Of a DNA stretch of 64,000 nucleotides, positions 12,885 through 22,860 are shown piece by piece (position 1 is the stretch's first letter; each line of letters opens with the position of its first letter). The notes under the pieces were generated by a model. It did no database searches, was not told the DNA's origin, and saw only the letters and a program-made list of their open reading frames with translations. The translations under genes were made by a program, and so were the position numbers. The stretch comes from Tenebrio molitor (Eukaryota; Arthropoda; Insecta; Coleoptera; Tenebrionidae), in assembly GCF_963966145.1 (NCBI RefSeq), contig NC_091046.1, forward strand, positions 47,058,001 through 47,122,000, written 5' to 3'.

Positions 12885-13503
12885 ACAAATTTATTAAAAA
12901 TATTGCACTTAGTGAGATACATTTGGTAAAAAAGTATTATACACAAGGAACATAAAACGCTCATGGAATTTACAATATCGTACATAATTACAAAAATAGA
13001 TAAAATAAAATAAAACAAAACTGAAAGAACACGTAGAAACAGGTAAATAAATAAAAAAAATTCAAAAAATAACAAACTATGTAAAATATTGCACAAAATT
13101 CTTATCATCAATACTGTGTGCTAAAATTAATTAAATAATAATTAGTTTATTCATAAAATTAATTGCACTGACCCCTCCAACCAATCACTCTAATAATATT
13201 GCACTTGTAACGTCCGTATGAAAATTCCAAAATGTAATAATTATTTACAATATATTGTACAAGCATCACATAATTATTTATTTATTTTTAACCAGTTACA
13301 GAAGCGTACACACTAAACCTACGATTAAAAATATCGACATAAAATATTGCACGTCTTGATATTCTTAATATCTAATATTGCACGATCTAGGCAAATCCCG
13401 AGCCCGTTTATTTATTTTTTCTGAACAAGACAGTAGTCTCGTATTGCACTAATTTAAATAAATAAATAAATAAATTATAACAAACCATTTGGTGTATCAC
13501 ACT
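12885..13503 (-). promoter_or_regulatory. 3' UTR of the bHLH gene with a cluster of miRNA-type sites
   Basis: Read on the minus strand, this follows the stop codon of the Amos/Atonal-like gene. It contains GTGCAAT seven times (plus-strand ATTGCAC ending at 13449, 13383, 13352, 13204, 13168, 13094 and 12908). Six of the seven extend to GTGCAATA, the 8-mer complement of the miR-92/25/310 family seed. Two TGTGAT K-box motifs lie at 13496-13501, three bases past the stop, and at 13265-13270. Several AATAAA signals occur on the minus strand, the last at about 12891-12896, just beyond the last GTGCAATA. The 3' boundary is therefore inferred. Confidence 0.65.
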
Positions 13504-14043
13504 TTAGTCCCTCTGCAAAAGTTCATGAAGAGCCGCTATGTAAGTTTGCGCCATTTGCAGCGTCTCAAATTTGGAGAGCTTCCTGTCGTTCCCCAACGAA
13601 GGAACGACGTCCCTGAGTCTGTCAAAAGCGTCATTCAGACTGTTCATCCTTCTCCGTTCCCTCGCGTTAGCCGCTAGTCTTCGTTTCTTCATCACCTCCA
13701 TGCCCGCCTGCGGAGGCAATCCCTTTTTGGGTTCCTTCTTGTACTTGCAGGTGTTCGAGTAGGAGCTTTTGTAAAAGTCTTGGCTTCCGTAGGAGTTGAT
13801 GGGGTCGGTGGATTTGTATCCGTAGATGTTGTTGTTCTCCCCATAGTGGCTCCAGGAGTTGTCCTGTTTGTAGTAGTTGGGGGTGTAGGGCTGCGAGGAC
13901 ATTCCCGGATCGGAGGAGATCGATATGGGACTGGAAAGAGTTAGGGTGTAGTGGCTGTCGGGCGAGGATACCCTAGGCGAGAGACATCCGTCCGAGGAGG
14001 ATTCGCGGGGTTGATGGTAGTAGTCGTTCTGGCGCAGGAACAT
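13504..14043 (-). CDS. amos: Proneural bHLH transcription factor, Amos/Atonal family
   Basis: Intronless 179-residue protein. The N-terminal two thirds is rich in Ser, Tyr and Asn with no known domain. The C-terminal end is a complete bHLH domain (about residues 121-177): basic region RRLAANARERRR, helix 1 starting MNSLNDAFDRLRDVVP, loop SLGNDRK, helix 2 LSKFETLQMAQTYIAAL. Only LLQRD follows before the stop, as in fly Amos, where the bHLH is also at the very C-terminus. Atonal-class factors heterodimerise with Daughterless on E-boxes and select sense-organ precursors. MNSLNDAFD-LRDVVPSLG resembles fly Amos more than fly Atonal (MQNLNQAFD), but an ato or common-ancestor assignment is possible. 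The start is the first in-frame ATG; the frame is open further upstream to a stop but has no other ATG. It stands alone with no close neighbour. Confidence 0.85.
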   Translation of the reverse strand: MFLRQNDYYHQPRESSSDGCLSPRVSSPDSHYTLTLSSPISISSDPGMSSQPYTPNYYKQDNSWSHYGENNNIYGYKSTDPINSYGSQDFYKSSYSNTCKYKKEPKKGLPPQAGMEVMKKRRLAANARERRRMNSLNDAFDRLRDVVPSLGNDRKLSKFETLQMAQTYIAALHELLQRD

Positions 14044-14300
14044 CTTCTGGTTGGAGAATCTTCCATCACATAAAACACTCGGCAAGCACAGCGAACTTGT
14101 TACAAACTAACGAGGCGCGTGCTCACTACTTCCAGGCAGGAGACATCGTGAGTGTTTATGTTCCGGTTCTTGGACGGGTTAAGTGGTTCACTCGCGCGTG
14201 GACTCGTGAAGAACAGGTTCTTCGAGACGGGATGCTGCCAATGTCTCGGAGCCGACTGAAGATGAGGAGCGTGTGTTAGGTGTTAAATCAAAGAAGTGGT
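14044..14300 (-). promoter_or_regulatory. Leader and proximal promoter region of the bHLH gene
   Basis: Read on the minus strand, two upstream ATGs precede the start at 14043. ATG-TGA begins at 14071, a minimal start-stop element. An ATG at 14066 opens a frame of about 38 codons that overlaps the bHLH start out of frame. No convincing TATA box was seen; the transcription start is unknown. Confidence 0.4.
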
Positions 14301-14569
14301 AGCGTTCGGCGACCGCGGCTCCGAGGCTTTTCTGTTTTGCCATTGCCACTGTCTAGGTGATCGGTTAGTGATGGACGGTGGCGCTATGGGTGTGACAAAC
14401 GCCGCAGAAGGCTCCTTCGAAATTCACCCAGTCATCTTCTGGCTATTTCTTCTGTTAGATGTTAAACCAAAAGAATTTCGTTTTCTTAATCCAGGAAATT
14501 TTTCAAAAATAACCTAAGGTGCCACAGCTTACTACATCTCAAATAATTATTTGGAAGACCACATTTTAA

Positions 14570-14650
14570 GGCAGCGCTGGTCGAGGAACAGAAGAATGAT
14601 TCTGCCGGACCAGCAAGATCGCCCGATTTGAAACCCCTATAAATGGATGA
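14570..14650 (+). pseudogene. Decayed transposase fragment (mariner-like catalytic block)
   Basis: In the frame of 14598-14642 the translation reads DSAGPARSPDLKPL and then a stop. The block PARSPDLxPL is the conserved segment around the last catalytic Asp in mariner/Tc1-related DDD/DDE transposases. Upstream and downstream frames are broken and nothing longer of the gene is preserved. It lies about 0.5 kb upstream of the bHLH gene. Confidence 0.5.
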
Positions 14651-15679
14651 GATTTAATGGCGTTTCCAGTTTTTTTTTGTGTTTGACATTTTTCAAAGTT
14701 AATAACGGCTTCGAATCACGGAAATGGCAAAATCCACGATAAATATCTCGAGTTCGGCTTCTGTATGTTGTCCCGGACCGTTAAAAAAATTTACACAACG
14801 ACAGCCCCAAGCAGCAAAAACAACTTTTTACGAGTATTTGATCGCCATCATGAATATTGAGAAGGTGACAAAGATTAGGTGCTTCTGACACCCGTTCAAG
14901 TGTTAAAGCACCATTTTGCATTCCTCTAATCCACGATGTTATCAATTTGGTTCTAGGATGTGAAAAAAAGGACGTCATATGGACCAGGAGATTTTATCGC
15001 GCTCGTAAAACACTCCGCTCTGGTGTTTTTTGATATTTTCGAAATAATTTATGAATCGTTGCAATAAAGTCGAGTGACATATGTTTTGGATTAACCTATG
15101 GTTTAATTGTTTTCTACGGAAAATTGTACCGTTACGAGTGGCCTCATAAAAGGATCGATTATTTTAATTAACATTGAGGTTAGAACAGATGTTCCAGCAA
15201 AATTAATAAAACAGGCAAAGAAATTGCGCTGATGCTCCACTAAATCAGATCTCCTCTTTGAATGACCACGAAATTTAAGCTGCTTCGTCTTTTGTCCTAC
15301 ATAATTCGGTGATAGTGCCGGTCTTAATTAATGATAGATTGGGTTTCATTGATTGTTGTTTTTGTCGATAATGGATTGGTTAGTGGTTTTAATTAGATCA
15401 TTCTATTTGTGCGTTAAGAACACTTAGACAGATGAATGTGCAATAATTAAGCATATCAATGTATCAGACGAACAATACCACTCCTAATAACAAATAATTC
15501 TGATGAATACATTCAAGATGGACGCTTTATATCAATTCACAATTACTCTAACTATTGTTTAAATTACTAAACCGTGAAATTAACGGTTGCGTTTCAAAAT
15601 ACTTCTTTGGTCTTCGATTAATCAAAATCAGTAATATACTAAATTAACAATATTGACAGTTGTCTTACAAAAAAAAAGT
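14651..15679. other. Gene-free interval between the bHLH gene and the tRNA
   Basis: Nothing codes for a recognisable protein on either strand. The segment is upstream of the proneural gene and is a natural place for its enhancers, but no specific site was identified. Confidence 0.35.
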
Positions 15680-15750
15680 TGCATCGGCCGGGAATCGAAC
15701 CCGGGCCGCCCGCGTGGCAGGCGAGCATTCTACCACTGAACCACCGATGC
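15680..15750 (-). tRNA. tRNA-Gly (anticodon GCC)
   Basis: On the minus strand the 71-nt sequence starts GCATCGGTGGTTCAGTGGTA and folds as a standard cloverleaf. The acceptor stem is GCATCGG/CCGATGC with discriminator A. The anticodon loop is CTGCCAC with anticodon GCC, and the T arm is CCGGGTTCGATTCCCGG. The internal A box (TGGTTCAGTGG) and B box (GGTTCGATTCC) are intact. A T run follows directly (plus-strand A run 15669-15677), the usual RNA polymerase III stop. No intron. CCA is not encoded, as expected in eukaryotes. Confidence 0.97.
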
Positions 15751-15884
15751 TGTTGCTCTATGTGGTTTCTTTTTGTTACTTCCAGCAAAATTAAAGATTT
15801 TGATTATTTATTTAATAATTTAATGTGAATACCTAAATCCCTAACTTACTTAGTATAGTTCTCTAAATAATGTATTTTTTTGTT

Positions 15885-16060
15885 GAATACTGTCAGAATT
15901 CGAGAATTTTCTCCTATGTAAACGAATTTTGACAAATGTCACAAATTGTCAAAATGAAACGTCAAGCTAATTCTAAAGATCTTAAGCGATTTGAAGCCCT
16001 TAAGGGGCTTTAAAGGGCCCACTCATGCCATAAAGAGCCCAATTTACACAGGAACTCGTT
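15885..16060 (+). repeat. Dispersed repeat R3, short copy
   Basis: Shares CTGTCAGAATTCGAGAATTT, TGTCACAAATTGTCAAAA and CAAGCTAATTCTAAAG with the copies at 6290 and 60905 (inverted), and ends near CCCAATTTACAC. It starts about 130 bp downstream of the tRNA on the plus strand. Confidence 0.65.
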
Positions 16061-18190
16061 AAATAATTATATTATTTTGTAATTTGCAAAGCTCCTGTGA
16101 TGGTTACTTTTCACAGAACCCCAGCCAGAGACAAAATGCTATATAATTATTACTGACAATGTGAGACTCGACTGCGCCTCTGTGGGGGTCCGCCCCACGA
16201 GTCCAATATATTATCTCTGCAATTTCGGCGTTCCTAGAACTTTTTAATTATATTTTAATCGGCACAATCGATAATAAAAACATTTTAACAACGAAATCCG
16301 AACAAAATCCTTCTTTCCATATTTGGCTCAATTCTCAGTCTCCTCTACAGTTACAAAGGGAGTGTACTAATTTAGAAAAACTGTCATTATCCTCACACGT
16401 CTAATTACACCGTACACAATCCGCCACTAACGAGTCACTATTGGATTCAAATGAAATAAAAACATAATTATCTGATATGAAAATTATGCACCTTACATGA
16501 CTGATAATCGAAAATTGAAGACGCCGATTTAATTGATTAATGAATACGACTTACAGTTATCCTTCCAAATAAAAGTATGACTGTTAATTTCTGCGGAGAT
16601 GCTGCAAGACGGTTAATTTGGAGCGGTCATTAGTGACCCCGGCTGAACACTGTCCCAGGAAACGAATATTTAATAAAACGTCGAAAGAATAGCAATTAAT
16701 GTCGACAGTATTGAAGTGTTTTGCATTTGATTCGACAAGATATGTACATATATTTCATCGCTGATAGCTTCCGGTCGGAGTAGTTTTATTCAATCAGCCG
16801 TTGTGGAAGGTGATTTATTCGCAAATCGCCATCCAGTTCTTCAATATTGATAGGTTTATAGTGCATTACAGAACTGTTGGTTTAGCGAAATCGCGTTTTT
16901 TTTCAAAGAAATACTGTTGTAACGAACTGGTGATGACTGACTTTCGATTATCATCATGATGTTCAGTTAGGTCATAAAAATGATGGATCTGAGCTGTCTC
17001 ATGGTATTAAATTACTAAGGCAATACTAATATCTTAAATTTATTTTTATGGTCGAAGGAACAATTACATAATTACGAAGTAACAATTAAATATCTAATTC
17101 AATTTCCGGTTGGATTTTTTACAGTTCTTATGTGCTAATTGTTTTTAAAATCGTTTAAGTGACACTTTGAAAAGTCACCCTAGTCCTCTGCAATTTAGCA
17201 TAAATGCTAAGACAGAGGTATTCCTTTACCAGATTTTTACAAATCTCCCAATGGCATTCATTAACAATGCACAGTTACAATCATTGTAATCTCTGTGAAT
17301 AATTCATCACGTTGTACGTCCTTTTTATTAATAAATATTATAAAAGCAAGAGCTTTGATGGTTTCATTTGCCGACCACAATAATATAGACATCAACGATT
17401 TTTCCTTCCCGGAAAAAACACGAACAACCGGATTGATACGGATTTAGTGCTGCTTTTACAACCTTACGTGTTTACGCAAGTCTCGCGCAAGAATGTCATT
17501 CGAGAAAAATTCTTAATCGACTAATTGAATTGTGAAATTTAAAAAATGTTGTCTCAAAATATTCAGACAGCGCCACTAAATATAAATCGAGGAGAGTTGA
17601 GACGAGTTAAAAATTACAATTTATAATTTCGGTCAACGTCAAGAAGATCGTTTTCATAGATAGATAAACATTTAAGCAAGGACGTATAAAAGGTTGCATA
17701 CCTCAGATAAGTTTTTTATTTTACAGTCTGCAATGATTGCTTCCGCATTTTATGGTCTAATAAAATCGCGATCATTATGCCAAGCAGAGGTTGTTATTTA
17801 GACTTGTATAACTGTTCAATTTGATAAATTGTAAATGTGTTGAGTTTTAGTTTACTGCAATTTTATTATGGCAACGTTTTAATAAACACTCACCTGGTAC
17901 ATATTTTCTCTCTACGCTTGAGAGAACACAGCAATGTAAAAATAGATACCTGGACATTGTTTCGCATAAGGACATCTGATAATAGAGTCATTATTTTATT
18001 TGTCATTTTTGGTTATGGTCAAATTCTGTTGTTAATATTTCTGATCATCTCTCGACAACTTAATTAGTCAATTAATTATTATGTAATTATTTTTAACACA
18101 AGTGTAAATTAAGAAATAAGGAATTTTTTTCACATTAGGAAAATATGACATTTCTTTATTTTTAGTTACTGACTCCTTACAATACTGTAG
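16061..18190. other. Gene-free interval
   Basis: No coding segment supported. A small GC-rich hairpin (GTGGGGG/CCCCAC) lies near 16183-16198. A short frame at 17837-18067 is hydrophobic and AT-driven and is not credible as a gene. Confidence 0.35.
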
Positions 18191-18191
18191 G

Positions 18192-18393
18192 TATAGTTGG
18201 TTGCAAAAAAAAACGGGAAACGAAAATTTTCCTAATTGTCTACTTGACAATACCTATGAAACATTAAAAAAAAATTCAGAATTTTGACGTGAATTCTAAC
18301 CTATCTCTCGTCAGAAAGTTTCATACTATGAAAAAATTGTAAAAATATGACAATTTTATTCTGACAGTTTCCGATTTTTTGCAACCAACTGTA
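18192..18393. mobile_element. Tc1/mariner-type MITE (about 200 bp)
   Basis: The ends are inverted: TATAGTTGGTTGCAAAAAA on the left; on the right TTTTTTGCAACCAACTGTA, whose complement reads TACAGTTGGTTGCAAAAAA. Each end begins with TA, and the right terminus reads CAGT, typical of Tc1/mariner elements that insert at TA. The interior is AT-rich and non-coding. Confidence 0.75.
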
Positions 18394-18409
18394 ACAACTA
18401 ATAGCCCGT

Positions 18410-18708
18410 TACAGTAGATTGCAAAAAAATCGAGTACATCATAAAAATCAAGAGCACTGAATTTTCCTATTTTTAACACATGTAAATCAGTCTTTTCTGA
18501 CTTTTAATGGCACGCAAGATATCTTAATGGCATGCTTTTTCAAATAGGTTATGTCTGACACAAGAAATGTCATTATGTCTGACGTAAGAAATAAACATTT
18601 TTGACATTTTGCTTGTCTCGGTAACAAAAATATTGGCAAAAAGAAGGATGAATTATTACATTATAGAAAATTTGATGTATGTACTCGATTTTTTTGCAAT
18701 CGACTGTA
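18410..18708. mobile_element. Second Tc1/mariner-type MITE (about 300 bp)
   Basis: The inverted ends are TACAGTAGATTGCAAAAAAA and, at the other side, TTTTTTTGCAATCGACTGTA; both continue with the shared inner motif TCGAGTACAT. The termini read TACAGT, again a TA plus CAGT structure. It lies 16 bp from the previous MITE, whose ends are related but not the same. Confidence 0.75.
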
Positions 18709-19204
18709 TCATCTTGTTAAGAGAATGTGAACAATCCAAATCATAGCTGATTGCAGGATGCGAAGAATAAATACATCGTTTTGTACAATAAAAGAAATAT
18801 GTAGATGAATATATTTTTACCAACAAATTTCTTATAAGGTTCAAAATTTCTGATCTGATCATTTGTAAACGGTCAAAATGTCGTATCGTTAACCAAAATC
18901 AAGTAAAAAATTTACCAAAATCTTTTAAACTGAGCTTCTACACGTAAATCTTTTAAGTACTAAAGAAAGGAAAAGCTTATTGGAGATTAAGAAGCGTCTG
19001 GATATTCTTTTAGAAGACTTTTTTACGGGGTGATCAAAAAGGACTTTTTGATTTGGCAATACAATTAAGAACATTTTTTATTCGGCTATTTGCAACACTG
19101 CAACCGGATATGTGGCTTATTTGACAGATATCTGACGTAACATTAAAAGCCACAAAATGGTAGGTTATGAGAGTATGAGAGTTATGAGAGTTAACGGTAT
19201 AGTA

Positions 19205-19540
19205 TAGTCCAATTTTTACCCTTTTGAGGTGACGTCACGATTTCCTTCCTCGCTTTCTCTTTATTGAAACGACAGAAACAGAAAAAAACAAAAAAAATAG
19301 GCACGTTTATTTATTGATGGTCACTTTGAGGTTATTTTATGCTCCTGTCAATTTGACAATTTTTAATTTCTTTCACTTATTACATTGATTACAAACATAA
19401 CCTTTCGAAGCAATTGTCAACAAATTTGACACATTTATAGTTATTTATGATCAATTCAAATTTGTTTCTGATCCTAGCTCAAACATACGTAAAGTTACTA
19501 GATAATGACGTCATCGCAAAAGGGTAAAAATTGGACTTTA
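19205..19540. mobile_element. MITE nested in family A copy, type B
   Basis: The ends are inverted: AGTCCAATTTTTACCCTTTT at the left and AAAAGGGTAAAAATTGGACT at the right, bounded by TA. TGACGTCA lies near both ends. No coding capacity. Confidence 0.75.
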
Positions 19541-19571
19541 GAATATAGAAATAAATTAAATTTGAAATACA

Positions 19572-19923
19572 TAAAGTCCATTCAAAAATCAAAAAACCAC
19601 CAACGTCGCTTTTTCCTCGATAATTACTATCGGCAACGCTGTCTAGTGTAAAATTTGTTGAGAAATTTATTATCGGGGGTTCCTGTGAATTCTGTTCTGG
19701 CCATGTTTAAGTAAAAATAATAAGAATTAATAAACAAATGAAACGTGCTGAACAATAAAACAATTTGAACGAAATTCAAAGCAATTGAATTTTATTTTGA
19801 ATCGAATAAATGTCATAATTTATAGTTACCAACATAGTATGAAAAAATAACTACCTAGGGTTTTTTAAATTTTACCAACCTAAAGAAACTGATGGGTAGT
19901 TTTTTAATTTTTAAATGGACTTT
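19572..19923. mobile_element. MITE nested in family A copy, type C
   Basis: The inverted ends are TAAAGTCCATTCAAAAATCA and its complement at the right, TTTTTAAATGGACTTTA, followed inward by AAAAAACCACC / GGGTAGTTTTTT. The first nine bases (TAAAGTCCA) are shared with the neighbouring type B element and with repeat R1 at 42967. Confidence 0.75.
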
Positions 19924-20189
19924 ACAGAACAACAATTTTCAGCGTGAAGTCAACAACCGGAGGTTACTCCAGTTCCAGTTGTACCATTTAAAAATAAAAT
20001 TCAGTATTACCAACTCAAACGGTCCTTCTTGATCACCCCGTATTTTGTTTACACGTCAACATAAACACTTTCTTATTTTAGCAACAAGAAAAATGACTTA
20101 TTCCCTAAAACAGGATACATTTATCGTAATAATATGTTATTATAAAATATAGAACTCAACAATGACGAGTATGTTAGTGTTGTCCTCTA

Positions 20190-20530
20190 TACAGTCGCGG
20201 CCACGGAATTTTGGCCGTTACTTTCATGTCAATTAAAAAAAATTGATGTAGTCCATGCTTTATTGTCATTATGATTGACTGTTGCAATTGAAATCCAAAA
20301 ATTTGTCATTATCATATACTTCATTCAAAAAGGTCAATAAAGTGCAGACAATAGATTGCACGAAATGAAGAACCGCGTTTTCATGCAAGTCAGTCAGCGT
20401 CAAAATGACAAGTCTTGTAATAGGAAGGAATAGCAGAAAGTGAGGTTACAAATATGTACGTAAGGGTCGCTTTACATCTCATGTCAATTGAATGACAGGT
20501 GACGGCGAAAATTCCCTGGCCGTCTTGTCA
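20190..20530. mobile_element. MITE-like element with imperfect inverted ends
   Basis: The left end GCGGCCACGGAATTTTGGCC and the complement of the right end ACGGCCAGGGAATTTTCGCC match over about 38 bp with several mismatches, and both run into a TGTCA(A/T)T motif. The left terminus is TACAGTCG. The precise right border is uncertain. A related pair of ends occurs at 25925-26470. Confidence 0.5.
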
Positions 20531-22300
20531 CTTTTCAATAAAATTTTAATCAATCGAATAGACGAAATTTGTTGCGGGTTTGAATTTAATTATTATTACT
20601 TTAAATTACGTTATCTTAAAGACCATTATTATTACGCAACCAAATAATCACCTCAATTTACTTTTATATTTATATGTAAGTATTTTTTTATAGTACAGTT
20701 ACACTATGTATTGTAGGTGCCAAATTTCACAGCCAACTACGATGTAAGAAACATTCATAATAACCCTGTATTATCTAGAACTAGAATATTAGTTTTATAC
20801 ATTCCGAAGGAAAAAATTTGACTACTCTTGACCCTTTGGGGGCTTAATTAAATAAACACCTTTCTCAATTTTAATACTGTTTCCCTTATGCCAAAAAAAA
20901 TTGTATTGTATTGTTGATCAGCTCTCAAATACCAGGATTTTTCTCCTGAAATTGCTTAAGCATTATCTTGGTGTGGAGTTTCGCAATTCTAGATTTTTTA
21001 ATACTTTACGTTTTCATAGATACTAGGTAGTAGTGAATAGTGAAACGATTAAAATAAAATCTATAAATTAAACCGTGACAGTGCGTCGTACGATTAATTA
21101 CCAGTGACTGATTGAACGATTAAACTTTAAGTATCAACTGTCTAAAAGATGGATTTATCGACCTAATAAAATAAACAGACAATTATAATATTTGTCCAGT
21201 TTCTTTACACGCAAAAATAAAAAAATTCAAAGCAAGTCAAAAATGAAAAAGACAAGTGGTTTCATGGGCAATTAATAAAATTACTGTAAAGCACGTGTGT
21301 AAACAAATTATCGACCACCGGTGTTAAATTGATGAAAATCAAATGCTTTTTCTCACAACATAAACAGGTGTAGGCGTAATTATTCCAATTACTATCTTGA
21401 AGGCATCGTCAACCTTGCCCCACAATCCACAAACAAGAATGACCTCTATAAAACATCTTGGAAAGTTCATTAACTCTCTGTATGGCTCGGTACGATAAAG
21501 GCTACTTTTACACTAAATTAATTTTACAACAAATTTTTCTGTAATTGATGCTAATTTGACAAGAAATCAATCATTTCGTTTGTACTGCTAGCGTTTTTGA
21601 ACTCGCCAATTTTTCGCCCAATGCAGAAGAAAAATTAAGAAATCACTTCGAAATCTTGTCAGTATAGAAATTTTTTTTTCAATTTTTGTTGAATTATAAA
21701 AGTGAGAATTTGACAGTAGGTGGAAAAACTTTACTGGCATTCATTTCTTTGTAATGACAGTGAGCCATCGACAATCAATATCAGCAGTCCCATCTTCGTC
21801 CTGCCCATTCCATTCCATTAATGAATCAATAAGACACAAATTAACACGTCACCAAAAAACTGCATCGCTCCTATCTGCACAATTGATCGGCCATTTCGAT
21901 AAACAAAGCTTATCGATTTCATTGCCTATTTTAGAGGCGGGCACATCACGCCAAGCCGGAGAGCCCCGTTCTTTAAATACACTTTGATACAGAATAATTG
22001 TTTCTCTACCCAATATTTATAGAATCGCCAGTCGTGCGAAACATTTGAAATTTGAAAACGTCAAAAATCCGCAAAAATAGGTCAAGGATGGGACGAGCCA
22101 CAAAGAAGCGCGTTTTGAAGTTCCTCATGCAAGACAATCGATCAGCTTTTGGGTTCGATGGTTTTATTGGAGCGCACACATGTTGCGTTACACTCTGCTC
22201 ATCCACACTCAGAGTAGTAAATAAAATGACTCGGACTCGTTCTTCGGAGCTTTGCTTCTTCTTTTCGAGCTGTGTCTGGCTGACGCGAGTGGGGGGAGAG
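20531..22300. other. Gene-free interval upstream of CAH1
   Basis: No credible coding segment; short frames around 21754-22309 lack any domain. The last several hundred bases are upstream of the inferred CAH1 leader exon and probably hold its promoter, but no clear TATA or initiator could be assigned. Confidence 0.35.
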
Positions 22301-22319
22301 TCTCGCTAAAACTGTGTGG

Positions 22320-22410
22320 AACACACTTATTGGGATTTATTAGTTTTCAACTTGTTCGATTTGGTGTGCACACCTGTTGGCGTGATTTGATTGGACGAAG
22401 AAATCTTCAG
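22320..22410 (+). promoter_or_regulatory. Inferred 5' UTR exon of CAH1
   Basis: The coding ATG at 22861 follows a splice acceptor by one base (TTTACAG at 22853-22859). A good donor, CTTCAG|GTAAGC, ends at 22410. Joining the two gives a plausible leader with an intron of about 450 bp. The transcription start is not known, so the left border is approximate. Confidence 0.45.
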
Positions 22411-22860
22411 GTAAGCTCCTAGGAAGCTTTTTAACACCTACTGCAGCAAAATCCTCAATTTATTATGTATTCGATTTTAATTGAATCATCTTAATGACCA
22501 ACATTTTCTTACCTTCAATTTACTCATTTACGATTTACATTTAATTAACACTAATGTATTCAGTGACATAACACTCATCTGACGTTTCTTATTCCATTCC
22601 ATTTAACCGCGATTTTTTTAAATTTTCTCAACACTTCCTATTTTTCAAAATTGACACATTTGCAACAACCCCGATGCAGATTTCTCAAAACTTGTTTCGT
22701 ATTGCCTCACAAGACAACCAAGATAAGATCGCTGAAATTTGCACAAAGTGAAATCGCGTGCCCCCTCTTCTGAAGCAAAGAAAGGTCACGACAACAATTT
22801 ACATTTTTATAATGATTATGTTGCAGTAAATCTTAACAATAAAATTTATTTATTTACAGT

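Larger units (their letters stand above)
19024..20042. mobile_element. MITE family A copy, enlarged by two inner insertions
   Basis: The outer ends are family A: TACGGGGTGATCAAAAAGGA at the left and CCTTCTTGATCACCCCGTA at the right. The left 150 bp and right 120 bp match other copies (for example TTGACAGATATCTGACGTAAC and CAACAACCGGAGGTTACTCC). The middle is two further MITEs (19205-19540 and 19572-19923), which explains why the copy is about 1 kb long. Confidence 0.75.

Noticed and set aside
12866..13111. Hydrophobic 81-codon minus-strand frame in the bHLH 3' trailer
   Set aside because: Poly(Phe/Leu/Ile) composition follows from AT-rich UTR sequence; not a credible membrane protein.
14097..14517. 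Two short plus-strand frames upstream of the bHLH gene
   Set aside because: Antisense to the bHLH leader/promoter, no domain and no splice context.
16170..16215. Possible small structured RNA (GC-rich hairpin)
   Set aside because: No match to a known snRNA or snoRNA layout and no conserved boxes could be assigned.
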